This document shows positions 43,023 to 52,328 of a DNA stretch of 64,000 bases, one piece after another. Positions within the stretch are counted from its first letter, which is position 1; the number at the start of each line of letters is the position of its first letter. Below the pieces are notes generated by a model. That model did not search any database and was not told the origin of the DNA. It saw nothing but the letters and a program-made list of their open reading frames with translations. The stretch is taken from contig NZ_CP111079.1 in NCBI RefSeq assembly GCF_026278245.1, forward strand, positions 870,501-934,500, written 5' to 3'. Both the position numbers and the translations under genes were made by a program. This DNA is from Pontibacter kalidii (GTDB lineage Bacteria > Bacteroidota > Bacteroidia > Cytophagales > Hymenobacteraceae).

Positions 43023-44390
43023 TTATTTACCAATTTTTAAGAAGTATGCAAAGGAATTTTCGTACTTCTTTTTATTTCTTTCCCTTACTTTATTAGATAG
43101 TTGTAGCATTTCTTCTGAAAATACGGCACTCGTCCCTCCTAATAGAGCTATTAAGCCAGGTGATAGTCCTTGTATGGTTCCTATGTAACTTGAAATGGCA
43201 CCAACAGAAAATCTTATCGCTTTTTTAGATACTTCATTAGATAGAATATCTCTCTGTGCTTTTTGATAATTATTCAAATCAGGAATAAGCTTTGTATGCA
43301 TAAATTTTTCTACTTCTCTATTAAAGGTATACCCAAAGCCACTAGTGATTAAATCATTAAAATCGTTGATGAATACTTTTCTCAATTTATACAGTTCATT
43401 CAAACACTTTTCCTTATAAGATACAATTTCAGGAATTGTTAAGCTTCTCAATGTACTGTCTGTAATGTGTATTTCTGAAGCCTTTATAATCAATTGACTT
43501 AAGTTAAATAACGGAACTTCATTTGATTTATTCCATTCATTTACCACACCCAACTCTTTATTATTTCTAGCTTTCTCCACCTTGTAATTAAAAAAATTAT
43601 ATATGTTTTGATCGAGGAAAATTGGGACAAGATTATACTGCTCACATAAAGTGAGTTTTTTATTTACTTTGGCTATGATGGAAAGGAATTGCCTATCGTA
43701 ATCATAAAGTTTATTATTCTTCTCTGGAAATGAACTTTTATATTCTATACTCGGGAATAAGTTGGCTCCATACATGCTAAAACTAGGATGAACTATAAAG
43801 TAATTTAAGCCTTTCTCTCTCTTCTTTTTTACTAAAAGAGGAGCAAGAAAAGTTGCAGCACGCTTATCTATAGTATCATAATCATGAGCTATTTTTAAAG
43901 GGATACTATTTCTTACATAGAAATCTGAACTTTTGTAGTCCAGTACCTTTAAAAATTCTCTGTTTTGAGCGTATTCAAATTTGTCTAAAAGTCTATCTTC
44001 TTCATTTTCAAATTCTTTAGAATTGAATAAAGGCAAGATGTCATTCATAACTATAGCTTGGTAGGCACCATTCCTTGTACCCTTCTCACCTCCATAAGAA
44101 AGTATTGAAGCAGGAACTAGGGAATCAGGAGCTACTTCTGGCGGATGTATGTTTTCTTCAGCATATTGCTTCAACAACTCATAGCCATTTACACTGTCTA
44201 TTCTAACACCTCCTTCGATAGGTTGGTATGCATAACACAGAGCACCTTTTTCCAAGAAGTATTTGTTATCGCTAGGAGGTGTAAAATAAACTTCATCAAA
44301 AATTAGTAAAAGCCTTTTAAGCTGAATTTCAGTTAATGGTTGGTGGTGAACTACAAGACCTTTGATCCCTTTATCTAAGTCTATTTGCAT
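43023..44390 (-). CDS. AT-rich orphan protein of unknown function
   Basis: A 455-residue protein I do not recognise. It begins 'MQIDLDKGIKGLVVHHQPLT' with 'RLLLIFDEVYFTPPSD', is largely helical and Lys/Asn/Tyr-rich, and has one moderately hydrophobic Gly-rich stretch near the C terminus (about 393-425, 'SVGAISSYIGTIQGLSPGLI'). The DNA is about one third GC in sampled lines versus clearly over half in neighbouring genes, so recent transfer is likely. It sits between a REP/RAYT unit and a truncated hrpB copy. A defence role is possible but unsupported. Confidence 0.65.
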   Translation of the reverse strand: MQIDLDKGIKGLVVHHQPLTEIQLKRLLLIFDEVYFTPPSDNKYFLEKGALCYAYQPIEGGVRIDSVNGYELLKQYAEENIHPPEVAPDSLVPASILSYGGEKGTRNGAYQAIVMNDILPLFNSKEFENEEDRLLDKFEYAQNREFLKVLDYKSSDFYVRNSIPLKIAHDYDTIDKRAATFLAPLLVKKKREKGLNYFIVHPSFSMYGANLFPSIEYKSSFPEKNNKLYDYDRQFLSIIAKVNKKLTLCEQYNLVPIFLDQNIYNFFNYKVEKARNNKELGVVNEWNKSNEVPLFNLSQLIIKASEIHITDSTLRSLTIPEIVSYKEKCLNELYKLRKVFINDFNDLITSGFGYTFNREVEKFMHTKLIPDLNNYQKAQRDILSNEVSKKAIRFSVGAISSYIGTIQGLSPGLIALLGGTSAVFSEEMLQLSNKVRERNKKKYENSFAYFLKIGK

Positions 44391-44537
44391 ATTTTCTCTT
44401 TTAGTATTAAATCAAATATAAAGAGTATCAATCTAAATACTCATCTATTATTTTTAGTATTCTTAATACTAATACTCCTTTGTAAGTAAGATATGATTGC
44501 TCATATCCTTTTTTTATTTTTATTTAGATCACACCTA

Positions 44538-44666
44538 CTTTGCCCTTCAACCCCTTTACCATAGACTTACCCGTTCGGGAAATCATACCTGCCGTTAGGG
44601 AGCACCTGGTGGTGCAGAGTACGCTGATCGACTCCCGGAGCTGGTAAAAGCACCTTGCTGCCACTG
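44538..44666 (+). pseudogene. Truncated, frameshifted copy of the hrpB 5' end
   Basis: The sequence matches 46194-46328 of the intact hrpB with scattered substitutions and an 8-base deletion. It encodes 'LPFNPFTIDLPVREIIPAVR' as in the intact protein, then loses frame where the Walker A codons would begin. Similarity stops shortly after CACCTTGCTGCC. The two copies are separated by a ~1.5 kb block holding one lipoprotein gene. Confidence 0.85.
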
Positions 44667-44688
44667 AGACAGGATCGAGTATGATTGT

Positions 44689-44739
44689 AAGGAAAAACCC
44701 ACTGCTTTGCTGTATTAGCAATGCAGTGGGTTTTTCCTT
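44689..44739 (-). terminator. 17-bp perfect terminator hairpin
   Basis: AAGGAAAAACCCACTGC (44689-44705) pairs exactly with GCAGTGGGTTTTTCCTT (44723-44739), around a loop that itself holds TGCT/AGCA. On the minus strand it follows the lipoprotein gene by 24 bases. Confidence 0.88.
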
Positions 44740-44762
44740 AACCTATGTTGATTTTTCGTTTG

Positions 44763-46004
44763 TTAGAAGGTCTTGAAAATCTTCATTATAGATCTTGATT
44801 GTTCTACCTTATCGTGTAAGTACAAAGTATGATTAGCATTGATATTAAGATAATCTTGGTATGTGTGGTTTTTAAACTTGAGAGTGCTGACGCTTAGCAG
44901 TTCCAACTGAGGTAAATCTAGGTCAGCAAACTTCTTGCTTTTCAAGCCTTCTATAAAGGTTTTTAACTGGTAACTGGTTACATCTGGTGAGCCGTACACA
45001 ATCCAATTTACTATGAGACTGGGATCAATTGCTACCCAATGCGAGTTATAAATGTCCGGTTTATCCGTAGTGAACGATATCATGAAATCATCGAATTCAG
45101 ATTTAGAAACAGAAAAATCTGAAGTGGGTGAGAAATCAAACTCTGTAGGGATTTGCTTACCAGAGTAATGATAATTATGTAAGTAACCGTCGGCATCTTT
45201 ATATGACACGCCAAGGCTGTACACGTCGATACCTGTTGGGGGGAATTGCAAGTCATATTCCTCGCTATGGTAAAAGTTTGACCAATAAAGGTCGAGTCTA
45301 CTATTAAGATCACCGGCTTTGGTGTAGCCAGATAGATTTATTCTGTAATCAGTAACATTAGATGGCTTTTTATACTTGCGTTTCTCGGTTTTACCTGCAT
45401 CAGAAAAATCTGCCGTAGTCTGATCTGATGTTAGCTCTGTGAACAGGTACAGACCATGGCTTGGCAGCATAATATAAGCTAGATCTGTCGGAACTGCCCT
45501 GTCAAAGCCTTTAATAACAAAGTTGGTTCCAGGCCATGAGGCAGTATAGCCACTGCCGAACTTATATTTTGTCCTGAAGTGGAAATCACTGTCATAGGGA
45601 ACATTGGTATAGGTGATTTCAGCCTTCTCATGTTTGAATGATGTACTAGAAGCTGAAGGAAGGAAATTGAGGTGCCATTTATCAGGGTTAACCTGAAGGA
45701 ATGTTTCTATCACACACATATTATTAGTTGAATCTAATAGTATGGTAGTCAGGTCATGCTTGGTATCTTCTGATTTAACGCTTAGGTTATGGTTGGCGTT
45801 AACGGCTAACAAAGTATCTAAAAGAACTTTCCCTTCTTTATCGGACAAGATGAGCTCGAAGTCTTTCGCCTTCAGGTAGTTTTCGAACCTGAAGCTAAAG
45901 TCAAATGTTTTAACAGGTAGGGGTGCAGGTGCTGTTTCATTATCTGAGTCACAACTCAGTAAGGTGCAGGCAAAAAGTAGGCTCGCTAGTAGTTTTGTTC
46001 TCAC
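44763..46004 (-). CDS. Large lipoprotein of unknown function
   Basis: I prefer the GTG start at 46004, which gives an 18-residue lipoprotein signal ('LLASLLFACTLLSCDSD'); the longer frame begins at a TTG (46061) and would make an unusually long signal. The 413-residue mature protein is beta-rich and Tyr/Asp/Ser-rich, with no family I recognise ('FDFSFRFENYLKAKDFELIL', 'YRINLSGYTKAGDLNSRLDLYWSNFYH'). Its GC is intermediate (about 42 percent in a sampled line). It lies exactly between the broken and intact hrpB 5' ends and appears to be part of an insertion. Confidence 0.7.
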   Translation of the reverse strand: MRTKLLASLLFACTLLSCDSDNETAPAPLPVKTFDFSFRFENYLKAKDFELILSDKEGKVLLDTLLAVNANHNLSVKSEDTKHDLTTILLDSTNNMCVIETFLQVNPDKWHLNFLPSASSTSFKHEKAEITYTNVPYDSDFHFRTKYKFGSGYTASWPGTNFVIKGFDRAVPTDLAYIMLPSHGLYLFTELTSDQTTADFSDAGKTEKRKYKKPSNVTDYRINLSGYTKAGDLNSRLDLYWSNFYHSEEYDLQFPPTGIDVYSLGVSYKDADGYLHNYHYSGKQIPTEFDFSPTSDFSVSKSEFDDFMISFTTDKPDIYNSHWVAIDPSLIVNWIVYGSPDVTSYQLKTFIEGLKSKKFADLDLPQLELLSVSTLKFKNHTYQDYLNINANHTLYLHDKVEQSRSIMKIFKTF

Positions 46005-46129
46005 AGGTAAAATTGGGCTAAGGGTGTAATAAAATTTTATTGGGTAGTAAATGATCCGCAATATTAAGATTTCCTAGCATTAATTGATACACATCTTTCA
46101 GATTGATGCCTTTGCTGTAACAGAAAGAA

Positions 46130-48661
46130 ATGCTTCAGAACTTCCGTAACTTGCACTCATATTTTTTATTATTATCTAACATCAATATCACCCCCTTGCC
46201 CTTCAACCCATTTACCATAGACTTACCCGTTCGGGAAATCATACCTGCTGTTAGGGAGCACCTGGCGGCGCAGAACACGCTGATCGTAAATGCCCCTCCC
46301 GGAGCCGGTAAAAGCACCTTGCTACCGCTGGCTATACTTGATGAAGTATGGCTGACTGGCCAGAAGATTATCATGCTGGAGCCCCGGCGCCTGGCGGCCA
46401 AAACCATTGCCGAGCGCCTGGCACAGCTGCTGGGCGAGGAGGTAGGCCAGACCGTCGGTTACCGCATCCGTTTCGAGAACCGCATCTCCGCTGCTACCCG
46501 CATCGAGGTCGTAACCGAAGGCATCCTCACCCGCATGATCCACAGCGACCGCTCACTGACGGGCATCGGCATCGTGATCTTCGATGAGTTTCATGAGCGC
46601 AGCATCCATGCCGACGTGGCCATGGCCCTGAGCCGGGAGGCGCAGCACACGCTTCGCCCGGACCTGCGCATTATGGTGATGTCGGCCACCCTGGATATGC
46701 CCCAGCTCACGAGCCTGCTCAAGGCTCCGGTGGCGCAAAGCATGGGGCGGCAGTACCCCATCGAAACCTTTTACACCGGCGATGCTGACGACCGCATGCT
46801 GCCCGAAATGACGGCCAAAGTAGTGCAGCAGGCAGCGCAGGAGCAGGAAGGCGATATCCTCGTGTTCCTGCCCGGCGAAAACGACATCCGCAAAGTAGAA
46901 ATCCTACTTCGCAAGCAAATGCGCGGCGTGCAGATACACCCGCTGTTCGGTATGCTGCCCTTCGGCAAGCAGTACGCCGCCATCATGCCCGACCGCCAGG
47001 GCAGGCGCAAAGTGGTGCTGGCGACAAGTATAGCTGAGACCAGCTTAACCATAGAAGGCATTTCGGTGGTGGTGGATACAGGCTTCGGCAAAACCTCCCG
47101 CTTCGATCCGAAGTCCGGTTTGTCGCGCCTCGAAACGGTGCGCATCTCCAAAGACGCCGCCGACCAGCGGGCCGGTCGCGCCGGACGCCTGGGCCCCGGC
47201 ACCGCCTACCGCATGTGGAGCAAAACCACGCAGGAGCGCATGGCGCCGCACCGCACTCCCGAGATCATGGAAGCCGACCTGTCGAACCTGGTGCTGGACA
47301 TGGCGCAATGGGGCATTACGGATATCCGTGGCCTTACCTGGCTGAACCCGCCGCCGCGTGCTGCCCTGCAATATGCCACCGACATGCTGCACCAGCTGCA
47401 GGCCCTGGAGAATGGCCGTATCACCGAGCACGGCAAGCGCATGCACACGCTGCCTTGCCACCCGCGTATTGCGCACATGCTGCTCAAAGCCGAAGAAACC
47501 GGCCAGGTGCCGCTGGCAAGCGATATTGCCGCCGTCCTGGAAGAGCGCGACCCGCTGGACCGCAACGCCGGCATCGACATCAATTTAAGGGTAGAAGCGC
47601 TGCGCCGCTACCGGAAAGAGCAGGGGCAGGGCAAGCGTTTCAGTAAGATCGAGAAGATCGCCCGTTCCTACCGCCAGCTGTTTGAAGTGGAGCCCGAGAA
47701 CGGCGCGTTTGATGAATATGAAACAGGTGTGTTGCTGGCGCATTGCTACCCGGAGCGCATTGCCTACGCCCGCCCCGGCAACAACGCGCAATTCCAGCTG
47801 GCCAGCGGCCAATATGCTTCTGCCGGTCACCGCGACGACCTGGCGCACGAGCCCTGGCTGGCCATCGCGCACCTGCACGCGGGCACCGGCGATAACCCGG
47901 GCCGCATTTTCCTGGCCTCACCGCTCAACCCCCGCGACCTGGCACCGCTCCTAAAGCAGCAGGAAGTATACCACTGGGACGTGAACGACGGTGAGCTCAC
48001 CGCCTCGCTGGACACCCGCATCGGCAGCATTGTGCTGCAAAGCAAGCCGCTGCCACCACCCGACGAGAAGCACCGCGTACCGGCCATCTCCGAGGCCATC
48101 AAAGCAGAAGGCGAGCACCTGCTGGACTTCAACCACGAGCTAACGCAATGGCAAAACCGCGTGCTCAGCCTGCGCAAATGGCGCCCCTCCGAGTCCTGGC
48201 CCGATGTGAGCACGTCTACGCTGCTCATAACCAACTGGGACTGGCTGAAGCCCTACCTGTTCGACATCGAGCACCCGGATGAGCTAATGGAGCTGGAGCT
48301 GCTGCCTATACTGGAAAAGAAGTACCTGAACGAGGAGCAGCGGGCAAGGCTGGAGGTACTGGCTCCGGCAAGTATAAAGCTGCCGGATAGCTCACCTATA
48401 GAACTGGAGTATAAACCCGACGGCGCACAGCCAACACTGGAGATACGCCTGCAGGATATACTTGGCTGGGAGGAAAGCCCCAAGGTAGATGAAGGCGAGA
48501 TGACGGTGGAGCTGGCCTTGCTGACGCCTGACCTGAAAGCAATTACGACTGTCTCTGACCTATCGAGTTTCTGGAAAGGGAATTACCGCGTGATCAAACG
48601 GCAGCTGGAGGTGGTGTTTCCGGAGGTGAAGTGGGAGAGAGGTTCGTCGTTAGAAAGTTAA
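46130..48661 (+). CDS. hrpB: ATP-dependent helicase HrpB, Bacteroidota-type
   Basis: An 843-residue DEAH-box-like RNA helicase. Visible motifs: Walker A 'NAPPGAGKSTLLPLA' (about 54-68), 'LEPRRLAAKTIAERLA' (Ia), 'TEGILTRMI' (Ib), 'IVIFDEFHERSIHAD' (II, DEFH), 'MSATLD' (III), 'ATSIAETSLTIEGI' (V) and 'QRAGRAGRLGPG' (VI). HA2-like and HrpB C-terminal regions follow, ending 'SFWKGNYRVIKRQLEVVFPEV'. The last residues (SSLES) come from a dispersed repeat. A decayed copy of its 5' end is 1.66 kb upstream. The cellular role of HrpB is poorly known. Confidence 0.92.
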   Translation: MLQNFRNLHSYFLLLSNINITPLPFNPFTIDLPVREIIPAVREHLAAQNTLIVNAPPGAGKSTLLPLAILDEVWLTGQKIIMLEPRRLAAKTIAERLAQLLGEEVGQTVGYRIRFENRISAATRIEVVTEGILTRMIHSDRSLTGIGIVIFDEFHERSIHADVAMALSREAQHTLRPDLRIMVMSATLDMPQLTSLLKAPVAQSMGRQYPIETFYTGDADDRMLPEMTAKVVQQAAQEQEGDILVFLPGENDIRKVEILLRKQMRGVQIHPLFGMLPFGKQYAAIMPDRQGRRKVVLATSIAETSLTIEGISVVVDTGFGKTSRFDPKSGLSRLETVRISKDAADQRAGRAGRLGPGTAYRMWSKTTQERMAPHRTPEIMEADLSNLVLDMAQWGITDIRGLTWLNPPPRAALQYATDMLHQLQALENGRITEHGKRMHTLPCHPRIAHMLLKAEETGQVPLASDIAAVLEERDPLDRNAGIDINLRVEALRRYRKEQGQGKRFSKIEKIARSYRQLFEVEPENGAFDEYETGVLLAHCYPERIAYARPGNNAQFQLASGQYASAGHRDDLAHEPWLAIAHLHAGTGDNPGRIFLASPLNPRDLAPLLKQQEVYHWDVNDGELTASLDTRIGSIVLQSKPLPPPDEKHRVPAISEAIKAEGEHLLDFNHELTQWQNRVLSLRKWRPSESWPDVSTSTLLITNWDWLKPYLFDIEHPDELMELELLPILEKKYLNEEQRARLEVLAPASIKLPDSSPIELEYKPDGAQPTLEIRLQDILGWEESPKVDEGEMTVELALLTPDLKAITTVSDLSSFWKGNYRVIKRQLEVVFPEVKWERGSSLES

Positions 48662-48706
48662 AAGGTTAGAAAGTTGCTTACGATGTCGCAGCGCTCTAAG
48701 GTCCTG
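48650..48706 (+). repeat. 3'-end repeat (GTTAGAAAGTT type), copy 2
   Basis: GTTAGAAAGTTAAAAGGTTAGAAAGTTGCTT ... TCGCAGCG ... AAGGTCCTG. The first bases encode LES and the stop of hrpB, as copy 1 does for the iminopeptidase gene at 37969. Confidence 0.55.
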
Positions 48707-48965
48707 TAAGTCGAAGATCCCGAATATTTTCGGGGTGTCTGGGCTTGGCTACGAAGCAACGGCTCCCGGCATCAGACGCTCGCGGGTCTTGAAGACACCG
48801 CGAGGTCTATTGAGTTACAATATGTTTGTTAGGGGCAAGAGTTCTGGGATGAAAGGGGGGTGGAATAGTGATTACAACCGCCTCTGGCCCTCATCTCCTA
48901 ACTCCAGAACTCTCCTTTTCTTGAGGACCCCTACCCCATAACAGGAGATGGAGCTAGTACCGTGT

Positions 48966-49006
48966 CCAACCACCCCTGCCCCTCCTTGTCAAAGGAGGGG
49001 AGCCTG
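48966..49006 (+). repeat. CCAACCACCCC palindromic repeat
   Basis: CCAACCACCCCTGCCCCTCC, TTGTCAAA, GGAGGGGAGCCTG. The same size and layout as 33461-33501. Confidence 0.75.
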
Positions 49007-49201
49007 TCATTGCTCCTACCAAAGTATAAGTTTCATAGTTGCTGCCGTTGCGCGGACAGGTCGCGACCTGTCCCTACAAGTATAAACCCACCCCTAGCCC
49101 CTCCCAAGAGGGGAATTTTCAGCAGACGATTACATCCCCCTGTCCCCTTCAAAGGGGGACTTATACTTGTTCCATAGCAATGGCCGTGGCTATCGAATGT
49201 C

Positions 49202-49490
49202 ACCCAGTCTTTCCGTTGAGCGCCTTATAGATTTCCGGTGCCGAACGCCAGTGAGGCAGCCCGAGGCACGAGGGCAGGAGGGAACACAGCGCGATGCCAA
49301 AGGACGAGCCCTCTCGGGCTTGAGAGCAGAAAGCCAGAAATGAAACAAGTTGGTTGTAAGGCCGTGGATGAACGGCAGCTAAAAAGTATAGCTCTTGTCA
49401 AGTTGCGGGAGGCGGTGGTGAAAGGCACAAGCGGACGCTGGCGCCAGAGAAGAATGAAGTATAGCTCAAGTATAAAGTATGGCTTTTTAA
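49202..49490 (+). repeat. ~300-bp dispersed repeat, copy 2
   Basis: Second copy of the element at 33683-33990, same orientation, with conserved block order (GTTGAGCGCC, CCGGTGCCG, GGAGGGAACACAGCGCGATG, AAGTATAGCTCTTGTCAAGT, AAAGGCACAAGCGGAC). Divergence is perhaps a quarter of positions by eye. Confidence 0.7.
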
Positions 49491-49524
49491 GTCAGTCAGG
49501 ATACAGACTCGACACATGAGCAGA

Positions 49525-49565
49525 AACAAAAAGCCCTCACCGCTTCTAAAAAACAGTGAGGGCTT
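49525..49565 (-). terminator. Terminator of the small export protein gene
   Basis: GCCCTCAC pairs with GTGAGGGC; on the minus strand the stem is followed by TTTTTGTTTC. It lies 19 bases beyond the stop at 49584. Confidence 0.85.
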
Positions 49566-49583
49566 CCTTAAAGTCGTTTCTAA

Positions 49584-50048
49584 TTATAGCTTCTCCCAGC
49601 CGGCAACGCCTAAGTAGGTGCTAACACCTATGATGATAGAAGACATCACCACGCCAATCGTAATGGCCGCAAAGGCTTTCCTGCGTTCTATCTTAAAGAT
49701 TTCAGCTGCGATAGCACCCATATAAGCTCCGGTGCCGGGCAGCGGGATCATAACAAAGACCATAAGACCCCAGAACCCATACTTATTCACGTTGCTGCCG
49801 GCCATTTTCTTGGCTCTTTTGCAGAAGTAGATCACCCCCCTTTTATAGGCCCGGAAAGGCCAGAATTTCTTGCTGAACGTATCCACCAGCCACAAGAACA
49901 TGGGGTAAATCAATATATTACCTACTACGCCAACCAGGACGGCCCAAACCAGCTGCACATTGTTCAGAACAGCGTAAGGAATACCGGCGCGTGCTTCCCC
50001 AAACGGAGAGATGCTAAGTAAAAAAGTAAGAATGAGCGTTTCCAGCAT
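49584..50048 (-). CDS. Small multidrug-export-type membrane protein (COG2426)
   Basis: This 154-residue protein has three or four membrane helices. 'ISPFGEARAGIPYAVLNN' near the N terminus and 'VMIPLPGTGAYMGAIAAEIF' in the middle are the hallmarks of the putative small multidrug export family (Sm_multidrug_ex). Transport has not been shown for most members. The two similar half-motifs (FGEARAGIPYA and PLPGTGAYMGA) suggest an inverted-repeat fold related to DedA-like proteins. Confidence 0.85.
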   Translation of the reverse strand: MLETLILTFLLSISPFGEARAGIPYAVLNNVQLVWAVLVGVVGNILIYPMFLWLVDTFSKKFWPFRAYKRGVIYFCKRAKKMAGSNVNKYGFWGLMVFVMIPLPGTGAYMGAIAAEIFKIERRKAFAAITIGVVMSSIIIGVSTYLGVAGWEKL

Positions 50049-50638
50049 AAAAAAACTTTATAAATAGATCCTGCACTTGTTTTGGTCGCCACCATCGCAA
50101 AAGCAGGGTGCACCCCCAACCACACGAGCCAATCTCTATTTTTCGGTGCTACAGAGGGGTAACAGGTATCAAACGATAAAAATTCAAACAACGTATTTGT
50201 GTTGCCATAGGCCACTGCAGCTACGATGTATTTACCTAGTGCAGATCACAAATCTAGTAATAAATCAAGGAGGTGGTACATCTGCTACACCCCTTCACAT
50301 CTCTCCGTTACGCAGCCTCTACCTGCCTTAACAAGTGGGCCGTGCATTTTGAGCAGCGCAGGTTTATTCAGACTACAGCGCGCTGCCTGTTATCTCATAC
50401 GAGATGTGTAGTTGCTAAAATTGGACTATGGATGGATTTTACTGCTGTTAAACAGTGTGTTTAAGTTCCCTAGTCCGGTTCGGGTGCAAATATAGGGAGA
50501 GGAAAGCCGAAAAGTATGTCTCGGCTGAAGTATAAAGTATAATATTTAGCAAGGTATAGCGTATGAGGGCTTTATGTAAAAAGCGCGGGCCCATTTCTGA
50601 GCCCGCGCCATACTTTAACTATACTTGTAACTGTATGC
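50049..50638. other. Intergenic region, no gene recognised
   Basis: About 590 bases between two minus-strand genes. No ORF has family features. AAGTATAAAGTATAAT lies at 50528-50543, and the AGCS terminator is at 50578-50608. Confidence 0.55.
50578..50608 (-). terminator. Terminator after the AGCS symporter gene
   Basis: GCGCGGGC pairs with GCCCGCGC around a 10-base loop; on the minus strand it is followed by TTTTTACA. Confidence 0.82.
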
Positions 50639-52093
50639 TTATACCGCCTGCAGTTCCTTGTCCTCCTGCGCGGTCTTGTCCCAGTACTCTGCATTCCTGA
50701 TTCCTAGTTTCTCTGCGTTAAACACCGGATCCAGCCCGGCCTTGCGTTGCTCCTGGTAATCTTTAAGTGCACGGAGGGCTGGTTTTCTCAACAGTATGAT
50801 CGCCACCACGTTTAGCCAGGCCATCACGCCAACGCCGATATCGCCCAGCATCCAGGCAGATTCTGCTGTTTTAACTGAGCCGTAGAACGTGGAGGCAAGT
50901 ATGAGGGCACGCAATCCCCAGATCATCCACTTGTTACCTTTTGTGTTCAGGTAGCTCAGGTTGGTCTCGGCGATGTAGTAGTAGGCCATGATGGTGGTAA
51001 AGGCAAAGAAGAACAGAGAGATGGCCACAAAGCCGCTGCCAAGGGTAGGGAAGTAGGTATTAACAGCCGATTGGGTATACTCCGGCCCGAACGGTACGCC
51101 CGGCAGGTTCTCTACAATAAAACCACCTTCAGGGTTTACCACATTGTACTGGCCTGTGAAGAGGATCATGAAAGCCGTAGCGGTACAAACAAATAGTGTA
51201 TCTATATACACAGAGAACGCCTGCACCAGTCCCTGCTTGGCTGGATGGCTTACGGCCGCCGCCGCCGCTGCATGTGGTGCCGTGCCTTGGCCGGCCTCGT
51301 TAGAGTAAATGCCGCGCTTCACGCCCCACGCGACAGCCGTACCGAAGATGCCGGCAAAGGCAGGCTCCAGGTCGAAGGCAGAGCGAAAGATCAGGCTAAG
51401 GACGGCGGGTACTTCTGTGAGGTTCATAAGGATGATGACCACCGACATCAGGATATAGGCGCCCGCCATAAACGGAACAACTACCTGTGCTACCTTACCA
51501 ATACGCTTTACACCACCCATAATAATGAGGGCCAGCAGCAAGGTGACGGTGCCACCGGTATAGGCCACCGGTATCTGAAACGCATTGCTTACACCAGAGG
51601 CAATGCTGTTGCTCTGCACGCCCGGCAGGAAAAGCGCCATGCTCACGATCGTGGCTACGGCAAATACGACGGCGTACCATTTTATTCCCAGTCCTTTCTC
51701 GATATAAAAGGCAGGTCCGCCCCGGTATTGCCCGTCTTTTACCTGCTTGTAGATCTGCCCTAGGGTAGCCTCGATAAAAGCGGAGGAGCTTCCCAGGAAG
51801 GCGATCACCCACATCCAGAACACAGCGCCAGGCCCGCCCATGGCGATGGCCGTGGCCACTCCCGCAATGTTACCTGTACCCACCCGGCCCGCGATGGCTA
51901 CGGTAAAAGCCTGAAACGAGCTGATGCCTTTCTGTGAAGATTGGCCTTTGAACAGCAGGCGCAGCATTTCGCGGAGGTAGCGCACCTGCAGGAATTTAGT
52001 GACGACAGAGAAGTAGATCCCTGCGCCGAGGCAAAGTATGATGAGTGCGTTGCTCCAGACAATATCGTTTACGGCAGAAATAATGTTTTCCAT
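50639..52093 (-). CDS. Alanine/glycine:cation symporter (AGCS family)
   Basis: This 484-residue permease has about ten to eleven membrane helices. The AGCS signature 'AIAGRVGTGNIAGVATAIAMGGPGAVFWMW' region is at about 66-95, and 'FGTAVAWGVKRGIYSNEAGQGTAPHAAAAA' (about 245-275) is also diagnostic. Family members take up alanine or glycine with sodium or protons. The C-terminal ~40 residues are hydrophilic and charged. The gene has its own terminator. Confidence 0.93.
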   Translation of the reverse strand: MENIISAVNDIVWSNALIILCLGAGIYFSVVTKFLQVRYLREMLRLLFKGQSSQKGISSFQAFTVAIAGRVGTGNIAGVATAIAMGGPGAVFWMWVIAFLGSSSAFIEATLGQIYKQVKDGQYRGGPAFYIEKGLGIKWYAVVFAVATIVSMALFLPGVQSNSIASGVSNAFQIPVAYTGGTVTLLLALIIMGGVKRIGKVAQVVVPFMAGAYILMSVVIILMNLTEVPAVLSLIFRSAFDLEPAFAGIFGTAVAWGVKRGIYSNEAGQGTAPHAAAAAAVSHPAKQGLVQAFSVYIDTLFVCTATAFMILFTGQYNVVNPEGGFIVENLPGVPFGPEYTQSAVNTYFPTLGSGFVAISLFFFAFTTIMAYYYIAETNLSYLNTKGNKWMIWGLRALILASTFYGSVKTAESAWMLGDIGVGVMAWLNVVAIILLRKPALRALKDYQEQRKAGLDPVFNAEKLGIRNAEYWDKTAQEDKELQAV

Positions 52094-52328
52094 AAGGGAA
52101 AGAAAGCTGTTAGATTTTCAGTGGTAGACTATACTTTGGCCCGGAAAGAAGAGGCCGTCCCTAAAATTAAGGGAAATTTTCTGGACTGGCGCAACAGAAC
52201 CGGTAGCTTATGAGAAGAAAGAAAGAAAAAAAGGAAGGGACTGCATCTGAGGCTGGTGCCCGTGCAGGTATACAGGGTGATTCCGGCGCGGCCTTCTAAG
52301 TGAAGCGCCGTACCGGAGCGTGAAGTGC

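Larger units (their letters stand above)
48662..49583. other. Repeat-rich intergenic region
   Basis: 922 bases between converging genes with no credible gene. It holds the 3'-end repeat, a palindromic stretch with CCCGAATATTTTCGGGG (48719), a CCAACCACCCC repeat (48966), further CCCCTCC palindromes at 49085-49165, the ~300-bp dispersed repeat (49202-49490) and the terminator of the next gene. Confidence 0.7.

Noticed and set aside
48735..49519. Several short plus- and minus-strand ORFs
   Set aside because: They lie entirely within dispersed repeats and show no conserved protein pattern.
50455..50490. tRNA-like GGTTCGGGTGC stretch
   Set aside because: It resembles a T-loop, but the five-base T stem does not pair and no acceptor, D or anticodon arm can be built.
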